A stretch of 64,000 nt of DNA from NCBI RefSeq assembly GCF_002093625.1, contig NZ_MRWD01000015.1, forward strand, positions 1-64,000, read 5' to 3'. The notes beneath the pieces are model-generated. The model was not told where the DNA came from. It made no database searches and saw nothing but the letters and a program-made list of their open reading frames with translations. This DNA is from Rouxiella silvae. Its GTDB lineage: Bacteria > Pseudomonadota > Gammaproteobacteria > Enterobacterales > Enterobacteriaceae. Positions 27,089-36,025 of this stretch are shown here, one piece after another; the first letter of the stretch is position 1, and every line of letters starts with the position of its first letter. The translations under genes and the position numbers were made by a program.

Positions 27089-28516
27089 TTAAAGCGAGAG
27101 TCCGCGATACGAAGAGGCCCAGTCAGACTGCTGCTGGAGAACGATTTTCAGGCGCGCGATTTGTTCGGCTACGCGCAGCGGTGAGGTTCCGCCCCACCCA
27201 CTGCGGGCATGAATTGCCGCCTCAAGGGTCAAGCAGTCGCGCACTTCTGGAAGCAGTCGGCTATCCACTTCCCGCAGTTGAGCGTCGCTCACCTGATGCA
27301 GTTCAAGGTTGTACTGCTCACACACCTGCACCAGTTTGCCGGTGATTTCGTGTGCTTCTTTAAACGGCACGCCGCGTCGCGAAAGCCAGTCGGCCACCTC
27401 AGTTGCCAGCGTGAAACCCTGTGGGGCGTGTTCGCGCAGGCGCTCTACGTTAACGACGAGGGTATCAATCATTCCGGCCATGGCAGGCAGCACCAGCAAC
27501 AGTTGGTCAACGGTGTCGATTGCATTGCGTTTGTCTTCGATCAGGTCGCGATTGTAAGACAAAGGCAGCCCTTTCATGGTGGTCAGCATGGCGGTAACGT
27601 TGCCAATCAGACGGCCACTTTTGCCACGGGTGAGTTCGGCAATATCGGGGTTTTTCTTTTGCGGCATGATGGAGCTGCCAGTGGCGTATCCGTCATTCAA
27701 TTCAACCCAACGGAATTGGCGCGAGGCCCATAGGCATACTTCTTCACAAATGCGCGAGAGATTAACGCTCAACATGCCGCCGGCAAACAAGAATTCGGCC
27801 ACGTGATCGCGACTGGCAACGGCGTCAATCGAGTTTTCGCAGGCACCGTCATAGCCTAAGTCTGCCGCCGAAAGCTCAGGATGCATCGCAATGGCAGAAC
27901 CCGCCATTGCCGCTGCACCAAGCGGTGAAAGCGCACAACGTTTATCCCAGTCCTGAAAACGTTGAACATCACGTACAAATGACTGGGCGTGAGCCATCAG
28001 CTGATGCCCGAAAACGATCGGTTGTGCCTGCTGAAGATGCGTAAAGCCGGGTGCCAAGGTGTTGATATGAAGCTCCGCCTGCTTCACCAACGCCTGCTGC
28101 AACTCAAGCAGTGCGGCGACAATTTTACGGCCGTTGTCGCGTAGATAAAGACGCAGATCATTGGCCGTTTGGTCATTACGTGAACGCCCGGCACGCAGTT
28201 TACCGCCCAACTCCCCCAGACGTTCAGTCAGCATACGTTCAATGAAAGTATGGACGTCTTCATCGTTTTCAATCGGTTGAACGTCACCGGCGCGATAATC
28301 CGCCGCTAACTGAGCAATGGCCGCCACCATCAGAGCGGTCTCTTGTGGGTCAAGCAGGCCCGCGCGCTGTAGTTCATAGGCGTGAGCACGACAGCCTTCA
28401 AGGTCATATTCGGCAAGCGCAAAATAGTAGTCAGGGCTGCGGGAAAGCGCACTCAGGGCCGGTGCGGGTCCCTGTTTAAAACGTGCACCCCAAAGACGAT
28501 CTACGGGTTGGGACAT
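27089..28516 (-). CDS. Argininosuccinate lyase-like C-N lyase (probably catabolic)
   Basis: Member of the aspartase/fumarase superfamily closest to ArgH. Key motifs: GKLRAGRSRNDQTANDLRLYL, GFTHLQQAQP and the superfamily signature GSSIMPQKKNPD carrying the catalytic Ser loop, followed by MKGLPLSYNRDL. Length 475, slightly longer than E. coli ArgH (457). It leads an operon with an amino acid importer, two NodB-fold proteins and a PrpD-family protein, with no arg biosynthesis genes, so it is unlikely to be the biosynthetic enzyme. EDDS and iminodisuccinate lyases are ArgH-like enzymes that release fumarate, so an N-succinyl or aminopolycarboxylate substrate is plausible. ATG 28516 has AGGAG 7 bases upstream. 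Confidence 0.85.
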   Translation of the reverse strand: MSQPVDRLWGARFKQGPAPALSALSRSPDYYFALAEYDLEGCRAHAYELQRAGLLDPQETALMVAAIAQLAADYRAGDVQPIENDEDVHTFIERMLTERLGELGGKLRAGRSRNDQTANDLRLYLRDNGRKIVAALLELQQALVKQAELHINTLAPGFTHLQQAQPIVFGHQLMAHAQSFVRDVQRFQDWDKRCALSPLGAAAMAGSAIAMHPELSAADLGYDGACENSIDAVASRDHVAEFLFAGGMLSVNLSRICEEVCLWASRQFRWVELNDGYATGSSIMPQKKNPDIAELTRGKSGRLIGNVTAMLTTMKGLPLSYNRDLIEDKRNAIDTVDQLLLVLPAMAGMIDTLVVNVERLREHAPQGFTLATEVADWLSRRGVPFKEAHEITGKLVQVCEQYNLELHQVSDAQLREVDSRLLPEVRDCLTLEAAIHARSGWGGTSPLRVAEQIARLKIVLQQQSDWASSYRGLSL

Positions 28517-28755
28517 CGATGACTCCTTTTTGTCTGGCTAGGGTGTTGGCATAAGTGTTGCAATGAAATACATGAGAAAGCAGTCAGGCGGCGGTATTTT
28601 CCAGCACCCGCCATGAGATTCACTGATAATGACAGGTCGGAAAATCTTTACCTCATTATTAAGTTCAACGGCCTTCCTGCTCTCGTAAATTATTAATTGA
28701 GACGTCTTGATTGATTTGATGTTGGCTTTATTTGCGGTGGGGGTAAATATTTTAT

Positions 28756-29736
28756 ATGGAAAGTCCACTTTCCAAATCAGGAAACACATCGCCCACTAAA
28801 ATCGATGTAAACCAGCACGGTATTGGGGTTGCAGATTTAAAACTTTTACGTGTATTTAAAACCGTGGTGGAGGCCGGGGGATTTACGGCTGCCTGTAATG
28901 AATTAAATATTGGCTTGGCGGCGATCAGTAAACAAATTTCAGACCTCGAAGTTCGTTTTGGAATGAAACTGTGCACCCGAGGGCGAGAAGGTTTCTTTCT
29001 TACCGAGCATGGGAAAATTACCTATCAGGCCTGTCTGGATCTGTTTTCTTCCATCAGTCAATTTCGTGACAAGCTCAATAACGCCCGCCACGACATGTTC
29101 GGCGAGCTGAACATCGGCATTATCGACAATACCATAACCGATACAAAATCACCTATTATTCATGCCCTTAGCGAGATTCACCGTAAAGCACCCAAGGTCA
29201 GTGTCAGGCTGCACGCTACGCAGTTAGACGAAATTGAGCGCGGCGTTCTTGATGGCCGTTTTACCTGTGGCCTAGTGCCGGTATATCACGAAAAACCCGA
29301 GTTCGATTATTACTTTCTGTATGAGGAAATATCCCATCTTTACTGTGGTGATAAACACCCGCTGTATTCCATTGCATCGGGAAAAATAACTCAGCAGCAG
29401 ATAAAATCAGCAGAAACTGTCAATCACTTCTACGCCAACCACAGCGAAAAAAATACTTACCTTGAATTTTCATCTTCAAATGCCATTGCGGTTCAGGTTG
29501 AGGCCGTCAGCATGCTTATTTTAAGCGGAAACTATATTGGCTTCTTACCAAAACATTATGCACTGCACCTTTTTGGGGGGGCAAAATTAAAACCATTAAT
29601 GCCCGATGAAATAAACATTGCCACCCCATTCAGCCTGGTGGTAAAAAAAGGAAATGCGCTAAGCACGGTATTAACGCTGTTTCTTAATGCTTTACAAAAT
29701 GAGGCGAAGAGTCAAACGCTGTCTGCGGCGGGCTAA
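28756..29736 (+). CDS. LysR-family transcriptional regulator
   Basis: 326 residues. After an unusually long 25-residue lead the winged-helix domain begins (DLKLLRVFKTVVEAGGFTAACNELNI, then AAISKQISDLEVRFGMKLCTR), followed by a periplasmic-binding-protein-like effector domain. It is divergent from the ArgH-like operon across a 240-base gap, the classic arrangement for a LysR activator of that operon. It also precedes the NitT/TauT importer gene at 29914 in the same direction, so control of that cluster is possible as well. Confidence 0.88.
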   Translation: MESPLSKSGNTSPTKIDVNQHGIGVADLKLLRVFKTVVEAGGFTAACNELNIGLAAISKQISDLEVRFGMKLCTRGREGFFLTEHGKITYQACLDLFSSISQFRDKLNNARHDMFGELNIGIIDNTITDTKSPIIHALSEIHRKAPKVSVRLHATQLDEIERGVLDGRFTCGLVPVYHEKPEFDYYFLYEEISHLYCGDKHPLYSIASGKITQQQIKSAETVNHFYANHSEKNTYLEFSSSNAIAVQVEAVSMLILSGNYIGFLPKHYALHLFGGAKLKPLMPDEINIATPFSLVVKKGNALSTVLTLFLNALQNEAKSQTLSAAG

Positions 29737-29913
29737 ATAATCATGGGTCAACGCTGCCCTGCGCAGCACCAAAAAGGTGCAAATCCTGACGGAGTCTGGT
29801 GCAGCTCTCAAAATGCCAGTCGGCCGCATTAACATTCTTCTCTAAATTCATTTATGAATGTATAACATCAATGACTTCCACTGCTTACAATCTAAACGCT
29901 TCGCGAGGGAAAT

Positions 29914-30927
29914 ATGACTCTGTCCACTGGTTCTGTGTTGTTAGGTAAAAACAAAAACGCGACGAAATCCAACATCGCTTTGGCATGCTGTCTGATCATA
30001 TTCAGCGCGGCGGCGACGGCGGCTCAACCGGAGGCAGGAACTTTCAAGATGGGCATCGAGCCTTGGCTGGGTTACGGCCAGTGGCACGTCGCCAGTCAGG
30101 AAGGGATTTTTAAAAAACAGGGACTGGAACACGTTGATATTATTAATTTTGCCGAGGATAAAGACATCAATGCTGCACTAGCAAGCGGTAAAATAGACGG
30201 TGCAAACATCGCCACGCACACCGCTATGGCGATGGTTTCGGCCGGTTTACCGATAAAAGTCGTGCTGCTTCTCGACCAAAGTGAAACCGCCGACGCCCTG
30301 TTGGTGGGTAAAGATATCACCGCATTGCAGCAGTTGAAGGGCAAACAGGTAGCCTATGAAGAAGGCACCACCAGTGACATTTTGCTGCACAGCGCCATCG
30401 CCTCAGCCGGCATGAAGTGGAGTGACATTATTCCCGTGCCGATGCCAGCTGACTCTGCAGGCAGTGCGCTTATCGCCAAGCGCGTACCCGCCGCCGTTAC
30501 CTATGAGCCCTATATCAGCGCAGCCAAAAAGCAGGACCCTTCCCTGACAATGCTCTACAGCGGCTCGTCCGATCCGGGCCTGATCGGCGATGTTTTAGTG
30601 GTGCGCGACTCGGTGATTAAAGACAAACCCGGCCAGGTTGCCGCACTGATTAAAAGTTGGGACGCCGCACTCACGCACTATCAGGCCAACACACAGGCAG
30701 ACCGCGCTGTCATCGCCAAAGCTGTTGGCGCGTCGCCTGCCGACCTCGAAACCGCCTTTGACGGCGTTAAATATTATTCACTGGCCGAAAACAAAAAAGT
30801 GTTAAGCCACAGCTTCGCCGACCAGACCTTTGTTCACGTGCTCAAAGCCGCCACCGCAGCGGGTTTAATCCCTAAACCGGTCACCACCGCTCAAGTGATC
30901 GACGCCTCCTTCGTCAACGGGCTTTAA
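29914..30927 (+). CDS. ABC transporter substrate-binding protein, TauA/SsuA-like
   Basis: Periplasmic binding protein of 337 residues with a long N-terminal signal region (basic stretch then IALACCLIIFSAAATAA). The mature protein starts TFKMGIEPWLGYGQWHVASQEGIFKKQGL, the pattern of NMT1/TauA-type proteins for sulfonates, nitrate or small amines. First gene of a six-gene run (binding protein, permease, ATPase, HisD-like, kinase-like, SDR), so its ligand is probably the substrate of those enzymes. Upstream, 29737-29913 is non-coding. Confidence 0.88.
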   Translation: MTLSTGSVLLGKNKNATKSNIALACCLIIFSAAATAAQPEAGTFKMGIEPWLGYGQWHVASQEGIFKKQGLEHVDIINFAEDKDINAALASGKIDGANIATHTAMAMVSAGLPIKVVLLLDQSETADALLVGKDITALQQLKGKQVAYEEGTTSDILLHSAIASAGMKWSDIIPVPMPADSAGSALIAKRVPAAVTYEPYISAAKKQDPSLTMLYSGSSDPGLIGDVLVVRDSVIKDKPGQVAALIKSWDAALTHYQANTQADRAVIAKAVGASPADLETAFDGVKYYSLAENKKVLSHSFADQTFVHVLKAATAAGLIPKPVTTAQVIDASFVNGL

Positions 30928-30929
30928 AA

Positions 30930-31742
30930 GTGTTAAGCAAAAAACGTAAACCCCTTAATTTACTGGTGATAGGACGCCTGCCGTCGCGCAGGCTTTTCGT
31001 GGGCATCGCCACCCTGCTGTTTGCCTTGCTGCTGCTCGCTTGGTGGCTTACCACCCGCAGCGGCGCGGTTCCGGCCATATTCTTGCCCAGGCTTAGTGAC
31101 GTGTGGCTAAAAATGGTCAGCCTGGCGCAGGACGGCACGCTGTGGGATGACCTCAAAAGCAGTCTTTACCGAATCAGCGTGGCGTTTATTATTTCATCGC
31201 TGATGTCGATAATCATCGGCGTGCTGGCCGGATGTTATGGTTTTTTCAAAGCGATAACCGAACCGTTGGTCGATTTTATTCGCTATATGCCGGTGGTGGC
31301 CTTTGTGCCGTTAACCATTCTTTGGACCGGTACCGATGACGTGCAAAAGTTTCTAATCATCTGGATTGGCACCTTCTTTCAGCAGGTTTTAATGGTGATT
31401 GACGCAGTAAAACGCGTGCCAATTGACTTCATTGGGCTAGGCCGCACGCTGGGGATGCCCGACCGAAAAATCTTGTTCAAAATTGTGCTGCCCAGCGCTC
31501 TGCCTGGCATTTGGGACGCACTGCGTATCAGCCTCGGCTGGGCGTGGACCTGGCTGGTGCTGGCCGAGCTGGTCGCGTCAACCTCAGGTCTGGGCTATCG
31601 CATCGTGGTTTCACAGCGCTTCTTCCAGACCGATACCATCATCGGCTACATCCTTTTGCTGGGTATTCTCGGGTTAATCAGCGACCAGATTATGCGCGGC
31701 GCCGAGCGCATTTTATTCCGTTACAACAAGAGGCGCAGCTGA
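30930..31742 (+). CDS. ABC transporter permease, TauC/SsuC-like
   Basis: Type I importer permease of 270 residues with a GTG start at 30930, two bases after the binding-protein stop. The EAA-type loop is DFIGLGRTLGMPDRKILFKIVLPSALP, and several hydrophobic helices are evident. Its TGA overlaps the ATPase ATG by one base (TGATG), indicating coupled translation. Confidence 0.9.
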   Translation: MLSKKRKPLNLLVIGRLPSRRLFVGIATLLFALLLLAWWLTTRSGAVPAIFLPRLSDVWLKMVSLAQDGTLWDDLKSSLYRISVAFIISSLMSIIIGVLAGCYGFFKAITEPLVDFIRYMPVVAFVPLTILWTGTDDVQKFLIIWIGTFFQQVLMVIDAVKRVPIDFIGLGRTLGMPDRKILFKIVLPSALPGIWDALRISLGWAWTWLVLAELVASTSGLGYRIVVSQRFFQTDTIIGYILLLGILGLISDQIMRGAERILFRYNKRRS

Positions 31743-32527
31743 TGGCAACGTTAAGCATTCGTAATTTGCATAAAAGCTTTCAGCAGGGGAAGCAGACGCG
31801 TGAAGTACTGCACAATATCTCGCTCGAGATTGCCGATAACGAGTTTGTATCAATAGTTGGCACCTCAGGCTGTGGCAAAAGTACCCTGCTGTCGATTGCC
31901 GCCGGGCTTGAAGATTACGACAGCGGCGTGGTGGCGGTTGACGGCAATACCATCACCGGCGCGGGCATCGATCGCGGCGTGGTGTTTCAATCTTACACCC
32001 TGCTTCCCTGGTTAACCGTGCGGCAAAATATTGAGTTTGCCCTTAAGGCAGCCCACTACAGCCGAGCAGAGTGTCGTAAAATTGCCGATGAGCACATCGA
32101 GCTGGTGCAGTTGACGCCGTTTGCCGACGCCTGGCCAAGTGAACTTTCCGGGGGCATGAAGCAGCGGGTGGCCATTGCACGGGCGCTTTCTTATCGGCCC
32201 AAAATTTTACTGATGGACGAGCCTTTCGGCGCGCTCGACGCCATGACGCGCCATCAGATGCAGGAGTTGCTCACCCGTATTTGGGAGCAGCACCGGCTAA
32301 CCGTGATGTTTGTCACCCACGATATTGAAGAGGCGGTGTATCTCTCTGACCGAATAGTGGTCATGGGTCCAGGCACCATTCAAACCACCTTTGACGTGCC
32401 GCTGCCTAGACCACGCCATGAAGATATGATGGTCAGCAACGCGTTTCTCCTCCTGCAACGCCAGGTTTTACACAGTATTCGCGGTGGGCAACCTCGCCCC
32501 GCCGCCTCACCTTTACGCGGAGTTTGA
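31742..32527 (+). CDS. ABC transporter ATPase, TauB/SsuB-like
   Basis: 261-residue ATPase with Walker A GTSGCGKST, signature [15 protein letters not shown], Walker [13 protein letters not shown] and switch His in FVTHDIEEAVYLSDRI. Start set at ATG 31742, overlapping the permease stop; a longer frame to 31511 only shadows the permease. The HisD-like gene begins two bases after its stop. Confidence 0.93.
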   Translation: MATLSIRNLHKSFQQGKQTREVLHNISLEIADNEFVSIVGTSGCGKSTLLSIAAGLEDYDSGVVAVDGNTITGAGIDRGVVFQSYTLLPWLTVRQNIEFALKAAHYSRAECRKIADEHIELVQLTPFADAWPSELSGGMKQRVAIARALSYRPKILLMDEPFGALDAMTRHQMQELLTRIWEQHRLTVMFVTHDIEEAVYLSDRIVVMGPGTIQTTFDVPLPRPRHEDMMVSNAFLLLQRQVLHSIRGGQPRPAASPLRGV

Positions 32528-32529
32528 AT

Positions 32530-33888
32530 ATGTCGGCAACCGTAGAACACAACGTCTCTTTTCATGATCTTAGCAACAGCGATACCTTGCCCGAAGCCCT
32601 GTTTAAACGCACTGAATCTGACCTGTCATTTTTTATCGAACGCGTTGCGCCGATTATTGAAGCCGTTCGCACTCAAGGTGACGCCGCACTGTTGAATTTT
32701 GCCAGAGATTTTGACGGCGTAACCGATGAGCAAATGAGCATTCTGGCCGAAGACACCGAATTCGCCACCGCCTTTGAACGCCTTGACCCGCAGGTGATTG
32801 ACTCAATCCGCTTCGCCGCTGAAAACATTCGCGCGTTTCACGAGGCGCAAAAGCCTGAAGAAATGTGGATGAAAGAGATCCGCCCCGGCGCGTTTGCCGG
32901 CGACAGACACGTGCCAATCGACTCAGTGGCCTGCTATGTGCCACGCGGTAAAGGCTCATTTCCCAGCGTATTCCTAATGACCACGATCCCGGCCTTGGTG
33001 GCTGGCGTTCCACGCTGCGTAGTCATAACCCCTCCGGGTCCCGACGGAAAAGTCGACGACGCCACGTTGGTGGCCGCACGGCTGGTTGGCATCACTGAAA
33101 TTTACAAATGCGGCGGCGCTCAGGGAGTCGCGGCGGTGGCCTATGGCACCGAAACCGTTCCTAAATGCCTTAAAATCGTCGGACCCGGCAGCCCGTGGGT
33201 TGTGGCGGCGAAACGTCAGCTTTCTGGTCTGATTGACCCGGGCGTGCCCGCAGGTCCCAGCGAAAGCCTGATTTTGGCGGACGACAGCACAAACGGCGCG
33301 CTGGCGGCACTCGACCTGATTATTGAATCTGAACACGGCCCAGACTCATCGGCTTATCTGGTGACCAGCAGCCGTCGCGTAGCGGAAGAAGCCATAAAAG
33401 CCTTACCGGATTATTGGGCGTCTATCGATGAAAAACGCGCCGGTTTCTCACGATCGGTGCTGTGCGGCACTCACGGCGGCGTGGTGCTCACCAAAGATTT
33501 CGCCACCGCCGTAGACTTTGTAAACCGTTACGCCCCTGAGCACCTCGAAATTTTGGCTGAGGAACCGATGGCGGTGATGGGGAAAATTCGCAATGCCGGA
33601 GAAATCCTGCTCGGCCACTATACCCCGATCACGCTGGGTAACTTTGTGCTCGGCCCCAATGCGGTACTGCCCACTAACGGCGCGGCGCGGGTTGCCGGTC
33701 CACTTTCGGTATTTGACTACATGAAGCGAATTTCGGTGGGTTACGTGACCCGAGAGGGTTATGACCTGCTGGCTGAAAAAGCCCACGCTTTTGCGCTGTA
33801 TGAAGGTTTCCCAGGCCACGCGTTAGCAGTTTCTGACCTACGCCACCGGCTGTTGGATAAAAAATCAGGAAAAAACTCAGCAAATTAA
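32530..33888 (+). CDS. HisD-like dehydrogenase with altered metal/substrate site
   Basis: 452-residue homologue of histidinol dehydrogenase. The catalytic Glu-His pair is kept (YAPEH, residues 337-338) and so is SEHGPDS. By alignment to E. coli HisD from memory, zinc ligands change: Gln259 is Glu266 and Asp360 is Asn371, while His262 (269) and His419 (430) remain. The substrate-contacting His367 is Ala378. So it is probably an NAD-dependent dehydrogenase for another hydroxy compound; HpsN, which oxidises dihydroxypropanesulfonate, is a known HisD relative. Context with a NitT/TauT importer, SDR and kinase is catabolic, with no his operon. Start ATG 32530 has GGAG 7 bases upstream. Confidence 0.83.
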   Translation: MSATVEHNVSFHDLSNSDTLPEALFKRTESDLSFFIERVAPIIEAVRTQGDAALLNFARDFDGVTDEQMSILAEDTEFATAFERLDPQVIDSIRFAAENIRAFHEAQKPEEMWMKEIRPGAFAGDRHVPIDSVACYVPRGKGSFPSVFLMTTIPALVAGVPRCVVITPPGPDGKVDDATLVAARLVGITEIYKCGGAQGVAAVAYGTETVPKCLKIVGPGSPWVVAAKRQLSGLIDPGVPAGPSESLILADDSTNGALAALDLIIESEHGPDSSAYLVTSSRRVAEEAIKALPDYWASIDEKRAGFSRSVLCGTHGGVVLTKDFATAVDFVNRYAPEHLEILAEEPMAVMGKIRNAGEILLGHYTPITLGNFVLGPNAVLPTNGAARVAGPLSVFDYMKRISVGYVTREGYDLLAEKAHAFALYEGFPGHALAVSDLRHRLLDKKSGKNSAN

Positions 33889-33898
33889 GGTGAAAGTG

Positions 33899-35230
33899 AT
33901 GGACAAAACAACAGGCAAGCAACCTTTAGCTGCTCAGGCTCGGGCGCTAAGCAAGGCCGGTGACTGGGAACAGGCAACCCTCGCGCTGCGCCAGCTGATA
34001 AGTGAAGTGACCGACGTAGCGACGCTTTCATTGACCATCAACCGCGACCAGTACAGCCTTAATTCCCTCAACGGCACAGTCGAACTCGACGACGGTCGCG
34101 CACTTTTCTTCAAATATCACAATGAAGAAGGCGAAGATAAAACCATCGAAGAGTATTACAACGCCGAACTGCTGCGCGACAGCGGTTTTCGGGTCGACGT
34201 TCCGCTGTATGCCTGCGGCGAGCCTGGGCGACAAATCCTGCTCTACCAACAGCGATTTGACCGCCGGATGGCCGACGTTTGCCGTGAAATTGAGTTCAAT
34301 CATGACTGGGTGGCGATGTTGCCTGTGGTGGAGGCTCAGCGCCGCGCCGACCAAGAGATTTGGACCGCAACGCTGCCCACCCTGCACGAGTCCACACTGA
34401 ATCAGGTCAGCGCCGAACCTATTCATCAGCTGTTTTACCACCGCCTGATAAGCGAAGGCCTGACGCCCGGGTTCGGTGGCCGCGTGGCGAGCTTTTATGT
34501 TGATAAAGCATTTCAGTTAGGGGAAGAACGGCTGTCGTGGCAAAGCCTGAGTAATCTGCGCTGGGTGATAAACGGTGTGCCATACGCCCACAGCCTGCGG
34601 CAGCTTTTTGCCGATGCGGCGGCGCGACTGTCTCCGATTGCACTGTCACATCACGGTACCCTCACCGCCCACGGAGACGCGCATAACGCCAATGTCTGGT
34701 ATGAAACCAGCGGCGAACGGCCTCAGTTGGTCAGTTTTGATCCCGCGTTTGCCGGTCGGCACATTCCCGCGCTGCTGGCAGAAATCAAGGCCACCTTTCA
34801 CAACATTTTTGCCCATCCGCTGTGGCTTTATGAACCCGCTCGCAGCGCCGAACTGTACCAGGTGAACGTGCTGCGCCGCGGTGACACGCTGTATGTTGAT
34901 CATAACTGGCAGCTCACCCCGCTGCGGGCGGCTTTTTTGGACGCCAAGGGCAAGCTTTACTGGCAACCGCTTCTCGACTCACTGCAGCGTCACGGACTGT
35001 TGCCCGCCAACTGGCAGCGCCTGTTTCGATTGGCGATGTTTTGCTGCCCGACGTTGGTGCTGAATTTACGCGTCGACGGCGGCAGCGGCCATACGCCGGA
35101 CAGCTCGGCGCTCGGTTTTGCCATGGCGATGATGCTCGGCAGCGAGCCGCTGGACAACGCCAGTGACAACTTTACCGACTGGCTCAACGGCCTGACGCCC
35201 ACCGCCCCTGTGCCGCATGAAGAGGCGTAA
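33899..35230 (+). CDS. APH-fold kinase-like protein of unknown substrate
   Basis: 443 residues with a phosphotransferase (aminoglycoside/choline kinase-like) catalytic loop LTAHGDAHNANVW followed by VSFDPAFAG in the position of the metal-binding DFD segment. The N-terminal half has LFFKYHNEEGEDKTIEEYYNAELL, reminiscent of the ATP-binding lysine and helix-C glutamate. A small-molecule kinase is the best guess. It lies between the HisD-like and SDR genes (10-base and 2-base gaps), so it probably acts in the same pathway. I chose ATG 33899 with AAGGTG upstream; GTG 33890 is an alternative. Resistance function is not implied. Confidence 0.7.
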   Translation: MDKTTGKQPLAAQARALSKAGDWEQATLALRQLISEVTDVATLSLTINRDQYSLNSLNGTVELDDGRALFFKYHNEEGEDKTIEEYYNAELLRDSGFRVDVPLYACGEPGRQILLYQQRFDRRMADVCREIEFNHDWVAMLPVVEAQRRADQEIWTATLPTLHESTLNQVSAEPIHQLFYHRLISEGLTPGFGGRVASFYVDKAFQLGEERLSWQSLSNLRWVINGVPYAHSLRQLFADAAARLSPIALSHHGTLTAHGDAHNANVWYETSGERPQLVSFDPAFAGRHIPALLAEIKATFHNIFAHPLWLYEPARSAELYQVNVLRRGDTLYVDHNWQLTPLRAAFLDAKGKLYWQPLLDSLQRHGLLPANWQRLFRLAMFCCPTLVLNLRVDGGSGHTPDSSALGFAMAMMLGSEPLDNASDNFTDWLNGLTPTAPVPHEEA

Positions 35231-35232
35231 TC

Positions 35233-36003
35233 ATGACAACGTCTTCGCTTTTGCCCTCTTTTTCACTTGCAGGAAAGTGTGCGCTGGTTACCGGCGGCTC
35301 ACGCGGAATAGGTCAGGCACTGGCGACCGGTTTGGCCCAGGCCGGTGCCAGCGTGGTGATTTGTGGACGCGAGCTTTCAACCCTTGAGGCGGTGGCTAAC
35401 ACTATTATTGCCCAAGGCGGCGAATGTCGGCCAATGCTGTTGGATATGACCAGACCAGACTCATTTTCAGCCGCGTTTGAGGCGATTAATCTCGACGTGG
35501 ACATTTTGATTAACAATGCCGGTACTGAACAGCTTTGCCCTTCCTTCGACGTGGACGAAGCCCTATGGGACCGCATTATGGATACCAACCTTAAAGGCGC
35601 ATTCTTCTGCGCTCAGACAGCGGCAAAACGTATGGCCGCACGCGGCGGAGGCAGCATTCTTAATCTCTGCTCACTGACCAGTGAGGTCGGCGTGCCGGGC
35701 GCCGCGGCTTACGGAGCATCGAAATCGGCAATGGTCGGGTTAACGCATACGCTTGCCACCGAATGGGCCAGCCAGGGAATTAGAGTTAACGGTATGGGTC
35801 CCGGATATTTTCAGACTGAGCTAACGGCCGAGTTTTATCACGATGCCCAATGGTGCGCGAGCATGCGGGCTAAAATACCCCTTGGCCGCTTCGGCAGGCT
35901 AGAAGACTTGGTGGGTGCGGCGGTATTTTTGAGCAGCCCTGCCGCGGCCTATATTACCGGGCAGGTGCTGTATATCGACGGGGGATTCCTGGCGTCTATT
36001 TGA
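35233..36003 (+). CDS. SDR-family oxidoreductase
   Basis: Classical short-chain dehydrogenase of 256 residues. NAD(P)-binding motif TGGSRGIG near residue 20, NNAG near 93, catalytic Ser in LNLCSLTS, YGASK (Tyr-x3-Lys) and the C-terminal GQVLYIDGG. Likely interconverts an alcohol and a ketone in the pathway with the HisD-like enzyme, for example epimerising a hydroxyl before oxidation. Last gene of the run; faces the GldA-like gene with a 22-base gap. Confidence 0.9.
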   Translation: MTTSSLLPSFSLAGKCALVTGGSRGIGQALATGLAQAGASVVICGRELSTLEAVANTIIAQGGECRPMLLDMTRPDSFSAAFEAINLDVDILINNAGTEQLCPSFDVDEALWDRIMDTNLKGAFFCAQTAAKRMAARGGGSILNLCSLTSEVGVPGAAAYGASKSAMVGLTHTLATEWASQGIRVNGMGPGYFQTELTAEFYHDAQWCASMRAKIPLGRFGRLEDLVGAAVFLSSPAAAYITGQVLYIDGGFLASI

Positions 36004-36025
36004 AGGCACATCGCACTCAGACGGC

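Noticed and set aside
27089-28516. Biosynthetic argH
   Set aside because: No argB, argC or argE neighbours; it heads a catabolic-looking operon with an importer, so the symbol was withheld.
29766-29780. GCACC/GGTGC hairpin after the LysR gene as a terminator
   Set aside because: Only a 5-base stem with an A-rich loop and no T-run after it.
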